This document shows positions 15,231-24,156 of a DNA stretch of 41,668 nt, piece after piece. The notes beneath the pieces were generated by a model that saw only the letters and a list, made by a program, of their open reading frames with translations, searched no databases and had not been told where the DNA came from. The stretch spans positions 1 through 41,668 of the forward strand of contig PXRG01000039.1 of the NCBI GenBank assembly GCA_003021105.1. The letters run 5' to 3'. Both the position numbers and the translations under genes were made by a program. The DNA comes from Halobacteriales archaeon QS_1_68_17 (GTDB lineage: Archaea; Halobacteriota; Halobacteria; Halobacteriales; Haloarculaceae). How positions within the stretch are numbered: position 1 is the first letter of the stretch; every line of letters begins with the position of its first letter.

Positions 15231-16430
15231 GTGTCCGAACGATTCCGATTCGACTACCGACCCGGTGCGATCCTGTACGGACGAGGTGTGGTGGGGGAAC
15301 TCGACGAGGAACTCGGCCGCATGGACCGCACGCGAGCACTTCTGGTCTGCGGATCGACCGTCGGTGCGTCGGATGCCGTAATGGACCCCGTGACCACCGG
15401 TCTCGGCGAGACGCTTGCGGGGGTTTTCGACCGGACCACGCCCGCGAAAACGCTCGGGACGGCGGTGGCGGGTGCCGAACGTGCCGCCGACTGTGATGCG
15501 GACGTCGTCGTCGGACTCGGTGGCGGAAGCAGTCTCGATACGGCGAAACTGATCGCTGTCCTCGCCGGCCACGACGCGCCAGCCCCAGCGGTCGCCCGCG
15601 AGATGGTGGCCGACGGCCGCGTCGGGCTTCCCGAAAGCGACTTGCTGCCGGTAGTGACGATTCCGACGACGCTCGCCGGAGCCGACCTCTCCGCGGTCGC
15701 CGGCGTCACCCTTTCACTCGACCATGACGGAGACGCGGAGGCCGAATCCGTCGGCCTCGGGGACCAGCGGCTCATGCCAGTGGCAGCCATCTACGATCCG
15801 GAACTCTTCGGGACCACCCCCACCCCCGTGCTCGCCAACTCCGCGATGAACGGATTCGACAAGGGAATCGAGATGCTCTACGGGCGCGAGCATACCGCGA
15901 TCACGGACGCGACAGCCAGGCGCGGCCTCCGCCTACTCCGGCGGGGGCTGCCGACGCTCGATTCGGCGACACCGTCGATAGAGGACGTCGTCCGGGGGAT
16001 TTTGCTCGTCCAGTACGGGCTCTCGACCGGCTCGACCTACCGGGCCTCCCTGATCCACGCGTTCGGGCACGGTTTCTCCCGCCGCTACGAAACGCCACAG
16101 GGTGTCGTTCACGCCATCCTCGCACCTCACGTCCTCCGGTACCTGTTCGAACGAGTCGACGCCCGGCGAAATCTGATCGCGGAGGTACTCGAAATCGAAG
16201 CGGAGGGCCTCTCGCGGACGGCGCTCGGCGAAGCTATCGTCGACGAGGTCGTCGCACTCCGCGATGCCCTCGGACTACCGGCGACCCTCCGATCAATCGA
16301 GGGTCTCGAACGGTCTCATCTCCCGACTGTCGTCGGAGACATCCTCGAAGATAGCTTCATGGAGAACGTCCCGCGCGGTCTGGATCCATCCCGGGAGGAC
16401 GTCCTCGGCGTCCTCGAAGAAGCGTGGTAG
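15231..16430 (+). CDS. Iron-containing alcohol dehydrogenase family protein
   Basis: 399 residues from the GTG at 15231 (VSERFRFDYRPGAILYGRG). The nucleotide-binding glycine motif is VGLGGGSSLDTAKLIAVLAG near residue 90, and TIPTTLAGADLSAVAGVTLS follows. Metal ligands of the group III (Fe) family are recognisable: Asp in GFDKGIEMLYG and the His series in HAFGHGFSRRYETPQGVVHA. Haloarchaeal members of this branch are annotated as alcohol or glycerol/1,2-diol dehydrogenases; the substrate cannot be told. AT-rich elements at about 15199-15224 are its probable promoter. Confidence 0.87.
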   Translation: MSERFRFDYRPGAILYGRGVVGELDEELGRMDRTRALLVCGSTVGASDAVMDPVTTGLGETLAGVFDRTTPAKTLGTAVAGAERAADCDADVVVGLGGGSSLDTAKLIAVLAGHDAPAPAVAREMVADGRVGLPESDLLPVVTIPTTLAGADLSAVAGVTLSLDHDGDAEAESVGLGDQRLMPVAAIYDPELFGTTPTPVLANSAMNGFDKGIEMLYGREHTAITDATARRGLRLLRRGLPTLDSATPSIEDVVRGILLVQYGLSTGSTYRASLIHAFGHGFSRRYETPQGVVHAILAPHVLRYLFERVDARRNLIAEVLEIEAEGLSRTALGEAIVDEVVALRDALGLPATLRSIEGLERSHLPTVVGDILEDSFMENVPRGLDPSREDVLGVLEEAW

Positions 16431-16947
16431 GATAGGCCCGAAGACCGATTGTGGGACCAGGCCACCGGCATTCGATCGCTGTGCGGGACAGCAAAGCGGA
16501 TACGACCCGCATCTCGTCCGTCTGCGACACCTGCCTGAATACCGGGTACTCTTCGGTGCTATCGCTTCAGTGTCACAGACGACGGTGTGCCAGCTATTCC
16601 TGAAAAGTTGCCCTGACGGAAATCTACCATTCCCACATACATCTAATACTCTTGAAAATAGGCCCCAGTCAATTGATTTGTCGCCATAATCACGGTACAA
16701 ATAATGTTCGAGTTTCTCGCTGGAATAAATCGGTTTCGAACCTCGATCTTGACTCGGGGTGGGCAAACCGGTAACTCCCGGACGATCTACGGTCTCATCA
16801 CGTCAGCAGAGGTAACTTTTCAAGTCGGAGGCGGGAACCGAACACCAGTGATCTCCGCAAAATAGATGTTTACTCCATCAATAATATATTTATATACTAA
16901 TATTGTCATTCCAAGGATCGCCGTGCAGGCGGTTTCAGACCGTAGTA
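16431..16947. other. Intergenic region without recognised gene
   Basis: About 520 bases. No frame shows sustained haloarchaeal codon use on either strand. The segment 16620-16700 and especially 16855-16915 is strongly AT-rich (runs such as AATAATATATTTATATACTA), out of character with the neighbours. It follows the end of the dehydrogenase and the end of the VanZ-like gene, so no gene needs a promoter there; it may be a relic of inserted DNA. Confidence 0.5.
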
Positions 16948-17337
16948 TTATGGAACAGGATCGGGCCGGGATCGACGCCGATGATACCAGCCAGTGACGG
17001 CGAGAACCGCGCCGAGCAAGCCCGCTAACACGTCGGCGGGTTCGGACGCACGTCCCGGGATGCGTTGCTGGAGCCATCCGGTTGCCAGGCCGTGACCCGT
17101 CGAGAGACAGACTGCCAGCAGGGCTGCACTTTCGTCGGTCCAGGGGCCGTTTTCGAGCCTGCGGACGAGCATCGCGGCGTGGACGGCGTGACCGATCAGG
17201 TGGAGGAGTTTGTCCGGCGCAAACCACCCCCACCCCGGGTGGCGTCCGAAGGGGAACGGCAGTAGCGACGCTACTAGCAACACGACCGTCCAGACACTTA
17301 CGCCGAACCAGTCCCGCGCCAGTCGTCTCCCCTGCAT
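16948..17337 (-). CDS. VanZ-like small membrane protein
   Basis: 129 residues from the ATG at 17337 (an upstream ATG at 17367 would add ten residues). There are four hydrophobic segments. The VanZ-type signature is visible: WTVVLLVASLLPFPFG, then WFAPDKLLHLIGHAVHAAML (the conserved D-K-x-x-H pair) and a later GWLQQRIPGRASEPADVLAG, which matches the E/D-x-x-D motif at the start of the last helix. Haloarchaeal VanZ-like proteins have no established function. It is transcribed alone. Confidence 0.85.
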   Translation of the reverse strand: MQGRRLARDWFGVSVWTVVLLVASLLPFPFGRHPGWGWFAPDKLLHLIGHAVHAAMLVRRLENGPWTDESAALLAVCLSTGHGLATGWLQQRIPGRASEPADVLAGLLGAVLAVTGWYHRRRSRPDPVP

Positions 17338-17370
17338 GTTCCCTGCTACGTTCGGGTACCCATTCACTCT

Positions 17371-17646
17371 GTGGTCTCGGTGGCGGGTCCCGTCCCAGGA
17401 GCCGGCTTGATAGGTCGTATTTGCGACTTACTCGCCTCAGCTGATCCGAGCACAGTTGTACCGGACGCTCTGTACGGTTATAGTCCCGCCGTCAATGTCA
17501 TCGGTATTTGTGCCGTCATGCCCGTCGTCTCGCTGGCGTTTATCCAGCTGGGTATTGATCCGATACGGTTCTTCGAGGAGACGATCGGCGCGGTTGTCGT
17601 ACTTGTCGTCATTGTCGCGGTTGATCGCGGGTACTTCAACGGCTGA
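17371..17646 (+). CDS. Small predicted membrane protein
   Basis: 91 codons from a GTG at 17371. The C-terminal half contains two strongly hydrophobic segments, VNVIGICAVMPVVSLAFIQL and GAVVVLVVIVAV, separated by an acidic loop and ending in DRGYFNG. Codon use is weaker than for neighbouring genes but the hydrophobic pattern is coherent. The N-terminal 30 residues may be wrong; the start could be internal. No family recognised. The opposite strand is also open here but gives a low-complexity polar product. Confidence 0.4.
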   Translation: MVSVAGPVPGAGLIGRICDLLASADPSTVVPDALYGYSPAVNVIGICAVMPVVSLAFIQLGIDPIRFFEETIGAVVVLVVIVAVDRGYFNG

Positions 17647-17659
17647 CGGAACGGCATAT

Positions 17660-17971
17660 TCAATTCGTTTCGCTCCCGTGCTGGGAGGGGAAATGGGGAC
17701 CGTCAGTACGAGCCGCCGGCAGTTCCCCGATCCCGAAGGACAGTTCCGGAGGCGAACCGACGGACACGTATTCCGGGCTGCGCAGTTCCGACACGACCCG
17801 TTCGGTGTCGTCCACCCCGTCGAATAACACGGAGAGTAACCCTCGCGCCGCCGGTTCATCCGGCCGCACGGAGGGTGCCCCGCATCGCACCCGCTGGCCC
17901 AGAATGCGGCCTGGCGGTGTCGGAGGCTCCGCTCTCGTCACGATTTCCACAGGGTTGCCGCCGACCGTCAC
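17660..17971 (-). CDS. Hypothetical protein
   Basis: 103 codons from a GTG at 17971, with high G/C third positions throughout. The middle reads SVLFDGVDDTERVVSELRSP and SFGIGELPAARTDGPHFPSQ follows. There are no membrane segments and I recognise no family. It converges on the small membrane protein, with 13 bases between the two ends. The start is uncertain. Confidence 0.42.
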   Translation of the reverse strand: MTVGGNPVEIVTRAEPPTPPGRILGQRVRCGAPSVRPDEPAARGLLSVLFDGVDDTERVVSELRSPEYVSVGSPPELSFGIGELPAARTDGPHFPSQHGSETN

Positions 17972-18075
17972 GACGGCTACGAGCCCCGGCTTTCATTCTC
18001 GAATCTCGCAACCGCTTTTCGCCGGGACCTTCGGCTACCCCGTCTTTCTATAACACGAGCGTTCCTTGCCCCGGT

Positions 18076-18258
18076 ATGGAGGCCATCAAGAACCCGCGAA
18101 CGGGAACCTGGCACCTGCTCGGAAGCCGCGGCTGTGGGTCCGACCCCGACGGGGAACGGGTAAGCGGTTCGTGGGCCGAAATACGCGACCGCGTCGAACG
18201 GGACGCCGGCGACCGGTGCCGGAACTGTAACTGGCCGTCCGAGCGGGGCCGGCGCTGA
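18076..18258 (+). CDS. 60-residue Cys-containing haloarchaeal small protein
   Basis: MEAIKNPRTGTWHLLGSRGC begins at an ATG about 25 bases after an AT-rich TTTCTATAACAC element (18044-18055), which fits a leaderless transcript. The protein contains GCG and a closing CRNCNW motif, giving three cysteines that may bind a metal together with the His. It has full haloarchaeal codon use. Small proteins of this kind are common in halophiles and mostly uncharacterised. Confidence 0.68.
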   Translation: MEAIKNPRTGTWHLLGSRGCGSDPDGERVSGSWAEIRDRVERDAGDRCRNCNWPSERGRR

Positions 18259-18434
18259 GTGTCGCGTGCGTTCGAGCCGGCAAGGTCGGCGCTACTGACG
18301 CCTTCGGGATCGATCGTGCCAACGACGAAAGACCGAGAATTCCCGTCGCCGCCGGTGACGATATCGGGAACGGGTTTTTAACGGGGTTGAAAAGTCAACG
18401 AAAAACAATTTACGCCATCGTTTCAATCAAAGCG

Positions 18435-18799
18435 ATGATGGGCGTCTACGCCTTCGCCGGTGGAAAAGGTGGCGTGGGGAAGACGACGACGGCGGTGAAC
18501 GTGGGTGTTACACTGTCTGCGGACAGCCACGACGTCGTCGTCGTGGACGCGGATCTCGAAATGACGGAGTTTCGGTCGGATGCTGTCTATCGATACGGAA
18601 CAGGGACTCCACTACGTCCTCGCGGATGACGTGCCGCTTCGCGAGGCGCTCGTCGACGGACCGGGAGGTCTCCGGTTACTGCCCGGGAATTCGGATATTG
18701 CCGCGCTATCTCGGGCCGATCCCGCGAAACTCCCCCAAGTATTCGACGTCCTAGCCGACGCCGCGGACTACGTGCTCGTCGATACGAGCGCCGGCCTCA
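18435..18799 (+). pseudogene. MinD/ParA ATPase pseudogene, frameshifted and cut by a MITE
   Basis: The ATG at 18435 opens MMGVYAFAGGKGGVGKTTTA, a deviant Walker A typical of the MinD/ParA family, followed by VVVVDADLEMT. A frameshift at about 18560-18580 moves to SIDTEQGLHYVLADDVPLRE and then GGLRLLPGNSDIAALSRA. The Walker B-like strand YVLVDTSAGL is followed at once by MITE A3, and nothing of the remaining half of the protein is found after the MITE. A MinD homologue normally has about 230-270 residues; about 120 remain. Clearly non-functional as an ATPase. Confidence 0.88.
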
Positions 18800-18908
18800 T
18801 AGTGATTGTTGCGACTCTTTCCCGCCGAGAAGTCACAATTCGTGGGCTTCAGCCCGCGAACCACCCGTTCACGTGACGTGGTCGAGAAAATAATCGCAAC
18901 GATCACTA
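18800..18908 (+). mobile_element. MITE family A, copy A3 (109 bp)
   Basis: Ends TAGTGATTGTTGCGA and TCGCAACGATCACTA (one mismatch in the right repeat). Flanked by TCA at 18797-18799 and 18909-18911. It lies inside the coding sequence of a MinD/ParA relative directly after its VDTSAGL motif. The next gene's TATA-like ACTTTTACGG lies 18-25 bases beyond the right end. Confidence 0.9.
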
Positions 18909-18957
18909 TCAGCACGCGAGGGCGTACTTTTACGGACTCCGCTCCGGTAAGAGCAGC

Positions 18958-20466
18958 ATGGCCACCCGGGGGGCCGTGGCGATCGGTCTGAGTCTGTGTC
19001 TGGTGGCTTGTGTTGGCAGTGCTACCGTTGCCGCCGTCGATCTCGACGGGGACGGTATCCGTACGGTTCGGGAGATCCAACTGGGTTCGGAGACGTTCGA
19101 TCCCGATTCCGACGGCGACGGTCTCCAGGACGGCCCGGAGGTGAAAACACACGGAAGCGACACGCTGGCCGTCGACACCGATCGAGATGGCCTGACCGAC
19201 GGGAGAGAGGTCCGGATCGGTACGGACCCGACCTCCGCCCACAGCGACAACGACAGCCTCCCAGACGGCACAGAGGTGCTGAACTTCGGGACTGACCCGA
19301 CCGCCGTGCCGCCGGACTTAGCGCCGCTACGCGGGTCCCATGGAGCAAGACCGAACGGGACCAAGCCGACCGACGTAGACGGTGACGGACTCAACGACAG
19401 CGCCGAGTTAGCGCTCGGCACCGACCCCGAGAGCGTCGATACCGACGGCGACCTATTAGAGGACGGCCTCGAATTCCACTTGCTTGACAGCAGCCCCCTG
19501 GCGGCCGACACCGACAACGACGGCCTCTCGGACACTCGCGAATACCGGCTGGACACCGGAATCGACGATCCGGATACGGACGGCGACGGCCTTTCGGACG
19601 GCGCGGAAGTTCACGGACAGGGGAGTGGGCCACGGACTCCCGACACGGACGGCGACGGCATCCTAGACGGCCGCGAGGTCCGGATCGGAACAGGAACGAC
19701 GGAAGCCGACACCGACGAGGATGGTCTCGGCGACAACCGCGAACTCGAAATCGGGACCGATCCGACCGTCGCGGACACCGACGAGGACGGACTCCCGGAC
19801 GGTGCCGAGGTGAATCGCCAGGACCTACTACCGGGGGCTGATCCGCTCCGAAAAGACGTCTACGTAGAGATCGACTGGATGGAGGGTTCCCGACCGCCCG
19901 CGGGACCGCTGGAACGGGTCCGGAAGCACTTCAGGCAGGCACCGGTGTCGAACCCGGACGGGTCCTCGGGGATAACACTGCATCTCGTCCGGTCGGAGGA
20001 GGTCCCGCTCGTTTCGCCACTGGCTATGACCGCAGGGAACGGATCTACGACCCGACTCGAAACGTACCAGAACCGGTACTTCGACCGCAGGGACGCGGGC
20101 TACCGCTACGTCCTCTTCGTCGACGACCTCTCGCCGCCGGGCTCCCGGATCAGTGGGACGGCAATACTCGGCGAACCGGTGGCTGCGGTCGAAAGGGATA
20201 CTGATCCCGATCGGATGGGAAGCACGTTCATGCACGAACTCGGTCACACCCTCGGGCTGCGGGGGTTCAGGGGGATCGACTCGACGACGTTGTCGATGGC
20301 TGCATACCCGTCCGTGATGAACTACAATGCACCTCCGGTGTTCTACGGATACAGCGAGGGTACGGGGGTCAAGGATCACGACGACTGGAAACAGATCAAC
20401 CAGTCGTTGCCGACGACAGTGTCGACCCGAAGGTTCGCCAGCGACGGGAGTTCCCGTCCCGATTGA
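18958..20466 (+). CDS. Exported thrombospondin-type-3-repeat metalloprotease
   Basis: 502 residues. An N-terminal signal region (MATRGAVAIGLSLCLVACVG) contains a lipobox-like LVAC at residues 15-18; cleavage as an ordinary Sec signal is the alternative. Residues about 27-300 are a series of calcium-binding thrombospondin type 3 repeats with the rhythm DTDGDGLSDG/EEVRIGTDP. The last 200 residues are a zinc protease domain: HELGHTLGL as HExxH and SVMNY as the Met-turn of metzincins. The usual third zinc His at HExxHxxGxxH is Gly here, so a later Asp/His must serve or the enzyme is altered. The protein should act at the cell surface. The gene directly follows MITE A3. Confidence 0.85.
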   Translation: MATRGAVAIGLSLCLVACVGSATVAAVDLDGDGIRTVREIQLGSETFDPDSDGDGLQDGPEVKTHGSDTLAVDTDRDGLTDGREVRIGTDPTSAHSDNDSLPDGTEVLNFGTDPTAVPPDLAPLRGSHGARPNGTKPTDVDGDGLNDSAELALGTDPESVDTDGDLLEDGLEFHLLDSSPLAADTDNDGLSDTREYRLDTGIDDPDTDGDGLSDGAEVHGQGSGPRTPDTDGDGILDGREVRIGTGTTEADTDEDGLGDNRELEIGTDPTVADTDEDGLPDGAEVNRQDLLPGADPLRKDVYVEIDWMEGSRPPAGPLERVRKHFRQAPVSNPDGSSGITLHLVRSEEVPLVSPLAMTAGNGSTTRLETYQNRYFDRRDAGYRYVLFVDDLSPPGSRISGTAILGEPVAAVERDTDPDRMGSTFMHELGHTLGLRGFRGIDSTTLSMAAYPSVMNYNAPPVFYGYSEGTGVKDHDDWKQINQSLPTTVSTRRFASDGSSRPD

Positions 20467-20591
20467 CCGTACCCCCGTCTCGCCGCGTTTGCGTCCAGTG
20501 ACAATACAGACACGGCGAGGTCAGTGCCGGAAACCAGCCCGGGGGCAGATCAAACAGAAAACGATATCGGTACAAGCGCTCGGCATTCGGT

Positions 20592-21614
20592 ATGGAGGAG
20601 TTCGAAGGAACGATTCTCGCGGGGGAATCGTTCGAACCGGTCCGTGGCCGCGTCGTGATCGATGGGAGGCGGATCGAATCCGTCGAGCGCGCGCGGACCG
20701 ACGCGACGGAGATAGTCCTGCCCGCGTTCGTCAACGCACACACTCACGTCGGTGACTCGGTTGCGAAGGAAGCGGCCGTCGAACTCACGCTCGAAGAGGC
20801 CGTTGCACCGCCGGACAGCCTGAAACACCGGCGGCTGGCGGCTGCCGACCGCGAGGAACTGGTGGGCGAGATGCACCGCAGCCTCCGGTTCATGCAGCGA
20901 ACCGGGACGGGAGCGTTTCTCGACTTCCGGGAGTCGGGACGGAACGGCGCGGAGATGCTCAGAGCGGCGGCCGATGGCCTCGACATCGAAGCGTTCGTGT
21001 TCGGGAGCGGCGACGAATCCGCCCTTGAAGTCGCCGACGGGTACGGGGCCAGCGGCGCGAACGACGACGACTTCGGTCGAGAACGGGCGGCTACCCGCGA
21101 GGCCGGTCTCCCCTTCGCAATCCACGCCGGCGAACCGGACGCGACCGACATCCACCCGGCCCTCGACCTGGACCCCGACCTGCTGATACACATGGTCCAC
21201 GCGGAACCCGAGCACCTCGAACGGGTCGCCGCAGAATCGGTCCCGGTCGCCGTCTGCCCGCGGGCCAACCGCGTACTCGGCGTCGGGCGGCCGCCGATCG
21301 GGGACCTCCTCGATCACACCACGGTCGCGCTCGGAACTGACAACGTCATGCTCAATCCCCCCTCGATGTTCCGCGAGATGGCCTACACGGCGAAGACGTT
21401 CGACGTGTCGGCCCGCGAAGTGCTCCGAATGGCGACGACGGCGGGAGCGGCGGTCGCCGGACTCGATTGCGGTGTCGTCGAGTCCGGCCGCCGGGCCGCG
21501 CTTCTGGTCCTCGACGGAGCCTCAGACAATCTGTCGGCAACTGAAGACCCTCTCCGGGCCGTCGTACGACGGGCGACGGCGCTCGACGTCGAGCGTGTCG
21601 TCCTCCCGGAATGA
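20592..21614 (+). CDS. Amidohydrolase superfamily (chlorohydrolase/deaminase-like) enzyme
   Basis: 340 residues. The metal-binding AFVNAHTHVGDS lies at residues 46-56 (His50 and His52), a third His is in LPFAIHAGEPDATD, a fourth region is LIHMVHAEPEHL and the closing Asp is in ALGTDNVMLNPPSMFREMAY. This matches the SsnA/AtzA-type subgroup that deaminates or hydrolyses ring compounds. The C-terminal DPLRAVVRRA region matches the composite beta-sandwich seen in these enzymes. The substrate is not clear and no neighbour suggests a pathway. Confidence 0.85.
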   Translation: MEEFEGTILAGESFEPVRGRVVIDGRRIESVERARTDATEIVLPAFVNAHTHVGDSVAKEAAVELTLEEAVAPPDSLKHRRLAAADREELVGEMHRSLRFMQRTGTGAFLDFRESGRNGAEMLRAAADGLDIEAFVFGSGDESALEVADGYGASGANDDDFGRERAATREAGLPFAIHAGEPDATDIHPALDLDPDLLIHMVHAEPEHLERVAAESVPVAVCPRANRVLGVGRPPIGDLLDHTTVALGTDNVMLNPPSMFREMAYTAKTFDVSAREVLRMATTAGAAVAGLDCGVVESGRRAALLVLDGASDNLSATEDPLRAVVRRATALDVERVVLPE

Positions 21615-21692
21615 TCCAGTCTTCCCGTGAGTTCCATAGATTTTCGGTGGGGTACCGAACCGTTTTGAGCATCCGACAACGAGTCGCCACCG

Positions 21693-22010
21693 ATGGCGGG
21701 ATGGGCCTTGCTTTTCCTGACTACTGGAGGAAACCCGTCGTTCTGGCGATTGATTGTCTGGATTTTCGCGGTCACTGGTGTGGTCGTGGCGTTGACAGAA
21801 TTGGGGCTTCTGTTCCGAGAGGCCCTTCTGGTCGGCGCGCCCGCATTCACTGCGACGTTGCTCGTGGATACGTTCCTCTACAACGGGTTTCTGATCCGGA
21901 TCGGTGACGGGTTCTGGGTCCTCTTTTCGGCCTTCCTCTTTTTCCAGTCGTGTCTCCTAGCCGTTGCCATTCATTTCCTCCATCGATACTGGTATAGACG
22001 CGAGCGATAG
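21693..22010 (+). CDS. Small integral membrane protein
   Basis: 105 residues with three to four hydrophobic helices (LIVWIFAVTGVVVALTELGL, then ALLVGAPAFTATLLVDTFLY and VLFSAFLFFQSCLLAVAIHF) and a basic end HRYWYRRER. It starts 79 bases after the amidohydrolase in the same direction and may be co-transcribed. No family recognised. Confidence 0.72.
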   Translation: MAGWALLFLTTGGNPSFWRLIVWIFAVTGVVVALTELGLLFREALLVGAPAFTATLLVDTFLYNGFLIRIGDGFWVLFSAFLFFQSCLLAVAIHFLHRYWYRRER

Positions 22011-22168
22011 CGTTGACCGCATGCCGGAAATCGGCGGACTCCGAATGATCGAACCTGGTTTGACCCCGAGGTATCGGACGTCACGGTGGCCTATTTTTTC
22101 GCTCCCAGCCCGGCGTCAGTGACTCGTGGGATCGTGCTCGGACCGATCGATGGCGAGCCCGTGTCACT

Positions 22169-22187
22169 GATCCCGTATTTCGGGATC
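22169..22187. terminator. Perfect inverted repeat between converging genes
   Basis: GATCCCG-TATTT-CGGGATC is a perfect 7-bp stem with a 5-base loop, located between the ends of the small membrane protein (plus) and the acyl-CoA synthetase (minus). It is a plausible two-way terminator hairpin; no T-run follows. Confidence 0.4.
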
Positions 22188-22237
22188 TGTCGGCTGGACG
22201 ACGGTCTCCGGAGTTGCATCGGAAAACGGCGTCCGTT

Positions 22238-23923
22238 TTAGTCGTCGCCGGCTTCTGCTTCGGCCTGCGCGAGGTCCTGGAGTTCGGTCCGGCGTATCTT
22301 CCCGGTCACAGTCTTGGGCATTTCCTCGCGGAATTCGACCTCGCGTGGGTACTCGTGGGCGGCCAGGTCCGTCTTCACTTTCGTCTTGATGTCCTCGGCG
22401 AGACTGTCAGAGGGTTCGTATCCCTCGCTGGGCACGACGTAGGCTTTGACGATGTTGGTTCGTTCGGGATCCGGTTTGGGGACGACTGCCGCCTCGGCGA
22501 CGGCCTCGTGTTCCCCGAGCGCACTCTCGACCTCGAACGGCCCGATGCGGTATCCCGAGGATATTATCACATCGTCGGCCCGCCCCTCGAACCAGAAGTA
22601 CCCGTCTTCGTCCCGGTAGGCCAGGTCGCCGGAGAGGTACCACTCGCCGTCCGGCCCGTCGACGAAGCAACTCGCGGTCTTCTCGGGTTTCTCCCAGTAT
22701 TCGGCGAAAAAGCAGGGGAAGTCGGGCCGTTCCGCGATCTGACCCGTCTCGCCGGGTTCTACCACCTCGCCGGTGTCGGGGTCGACGATCGCTGCCTCGA
22801 CCCCCGGTATCGGTTTGCCCATGCTCCCGGGACGAACCTCCATCGAGGGATAGTTGTTGATGATGAAATTACCGGTCTCTGTTTGCCCGTACGTGTCGAG
22901 GATCGTAACGCCGAGAGTTTCCTCACCCCACGTCACGACGCCCGGGGAGAGCGGTTCCCCGACCGACCCGGCCAACCGCAAGTCGAGCGAGACGTCGTCC
23001 AGCAGGGATTCGTTTTCCCGGAGCATCCTGTAGGCAGTCGGGACAGAAAAGAGAATCGTGATCGGGTGCTCGTCCAGCAGTTCGGCCCACTCCGCGGGAT
23101 CGAATTCTCCCTCGTATGTGAACATCGTCGCGCCCCAGAACCAGGCTCCGAGGGTGTTTATCGGGCCGGTCAGCCACCCCAGGTCTGCCGTCGACCAGTA
23201 ACAGTCCCCCGGCTTGATATCCATCGTGTACCGCTGGGTGGCGGCGACCCCCGCTATCCAGCGATGTTCGTGGAGCACGCCCTTGGCCGGTCCCGTCGTG
23301 CCCGACGTGTAGTACAGGAGTGCGTTGTCGTCGCCACCCGTGTCTGCAGTCTCGTAGTTCCTCTCGGCCCCTTCGAGTCGATCACCGAACGCTATGTCGC
23401 CGTCCGGGACGCCGTCGCCGCGGTCGACCGTGATGACCTGCTCGACGCTCGGCACGTCTTCGAGTGCTTCCGCGACCGTCTCGCGGTTGTCAGTCGTCGT
23501 CAGGACCACGCTCGTGTCGCAATCGGCAAGGCGGTAGGCGATTCCCTCCGGCCCGAACCGCTCGTTGACGCTCCCCCAGACTGCGCCCCGCTTTAGCGTC
23601 CCCACCATGGCGACGTAGTGTTCCGGAATCCGGGGCATGTACGAGAAGACACGGTCCCCCCGCTCGACGCCCATGCTCTCTAAGAGGTTGGCGAACTGGT
23701 TCGACTCCTCGGCCAGTTGCCAGAACGGCACCGTGGTCAGGTCGCCGTCCTCGCTCACCTGGTAGAGCGCGACCCTGTCTTTGTCTGCCGCGTGGCGGTC
23801 ACAGACCTCGTGAGCGATGTTCAGGTCCCCCGGAGCCTCCCAGTCGGCCTCGGCGAATATGTCGTCCCACGAAAACTCTTCGCTCGCTGCCTCGTAATCA
23901 CTGAGGTTGTGATTGTCCCCCAT
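22238..23923 (-). CDS. Acyl-CoA synthetase (AMP-forming, acetyl/medium-chain type)
   Basis: 561 residues from the ATG at 23923. Adenylation motifs are complete: LLYYTSGTTGPAKGVLHEHR (P-loop-like A3), LDTYGQTETGNF (A5), YLSGDLAYRDEDGYFWFEGR (A7-A8 hinge) and the catalytic Lys in MPKTVTGKIRRTEL (A10). The sequence WSTADLGWLTGPINTLGAW belongs to the acetyl-CoA synthetase / MACS-like branch; WG near the pocket suggests a short-to-medium acid. It makes acyl-CoA from acid, ATP and CoA. A TATA-like AGTTATTAAG lies about 25 bases before the start, so the transcript is probably leaderless, which supports this start over ATG 23970. Confidence 0.9.
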   Translation of the reverse strand: MGDNHNLSDYEAASEEFSWDDIFAEADWEAPGDLNIAHEVCDRHAADKDRVALYQVSEDGDLTTVPFWQLAEESNQFANLLESMGVERGDRVFSYMPRIPEHYVAMVGTLKRGAVWGSVNERFGPEGIAYRLADCDTSVVLTTTDNRETVAEALEDVPSVEQVITVDRGDGVPDGDIAFGDRLEGAERNYETADTGGDDNALLYYTSGTTGPAKGVLHEHRWIAGVAATQRYTMDIKPGDCYWSTADLGWLTGPINTLGAWFWGATMFTYEGEFDPAEWAELLDEHPITILFSVPTAYRMLRENESLLDDVSLDLRLAGSVGEPLSPGVVTWGEETLGVTILDTYGQTETGNFIINNYPSMEVRPGSMGKPIPGVEAAIVDPDTGEVVEPGETGQIAERPDFPCFFAEYWEKPEKTASCFVDGPDGEWYLSGDLAYRDEDGYFWFEGRADDVIISSGYRIGPFEVESALGEHEAVAEAAVVPKPDPERTNIVKAYVVPSEGYEPSDSLAEDIKTKVKTDLAAHEYPREVEFREEMPKTVTGKIRRTELQDLAQAEAEAGDD

Positions 23924-23945
23924 GAATCTCGTTGCCACTGTCCGG

Positions 23946-23955
23946 CTTAATAACT
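23946..23955 (-). promoter_or_regulatory. TATA-like element of the acyl-CoA synthetase gene
   Basis: On the minus strand AGTTATTAAG lies 23-32 bases before the ATG at 23923. Spacing fits a leaderless haloarchaeal promoter. Confidence 0.5.
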
Positions 23956-24156
23956 CTTCGGTCCTTTCCATTTGCTTACACTTACCGAGAGCCCCTGGCG
24001 CACTCTCGCTAATCGACTCGATTTCGGAGGTCAGCTGTCGTCTAATTTCCGACTGGACTAACAGCCGGGGCAAGTGGAGAAATGAATACGAACAGTGCCG
24101 TAAAAGCGGAGGAGATTCGCATACAGCGTCTTTCGCACGCTCTCGGGCGCGGAGCT

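Noticed and set aside
16293-16766. Minus-strand open frame of 157 codons after the alcohol dehydrogenase
   Set aside because: Its first part has no codon bias and its second part is antisense to the dehydrogenase end; no homology recognised.
22214-23596. Long plus-strand open frame of 460 codons
   Set aside because: It is the antisense shadow of the acyl-CoA synthetase gene; the minus-strand frame has complete adenylation motifs, the plus frame has none.
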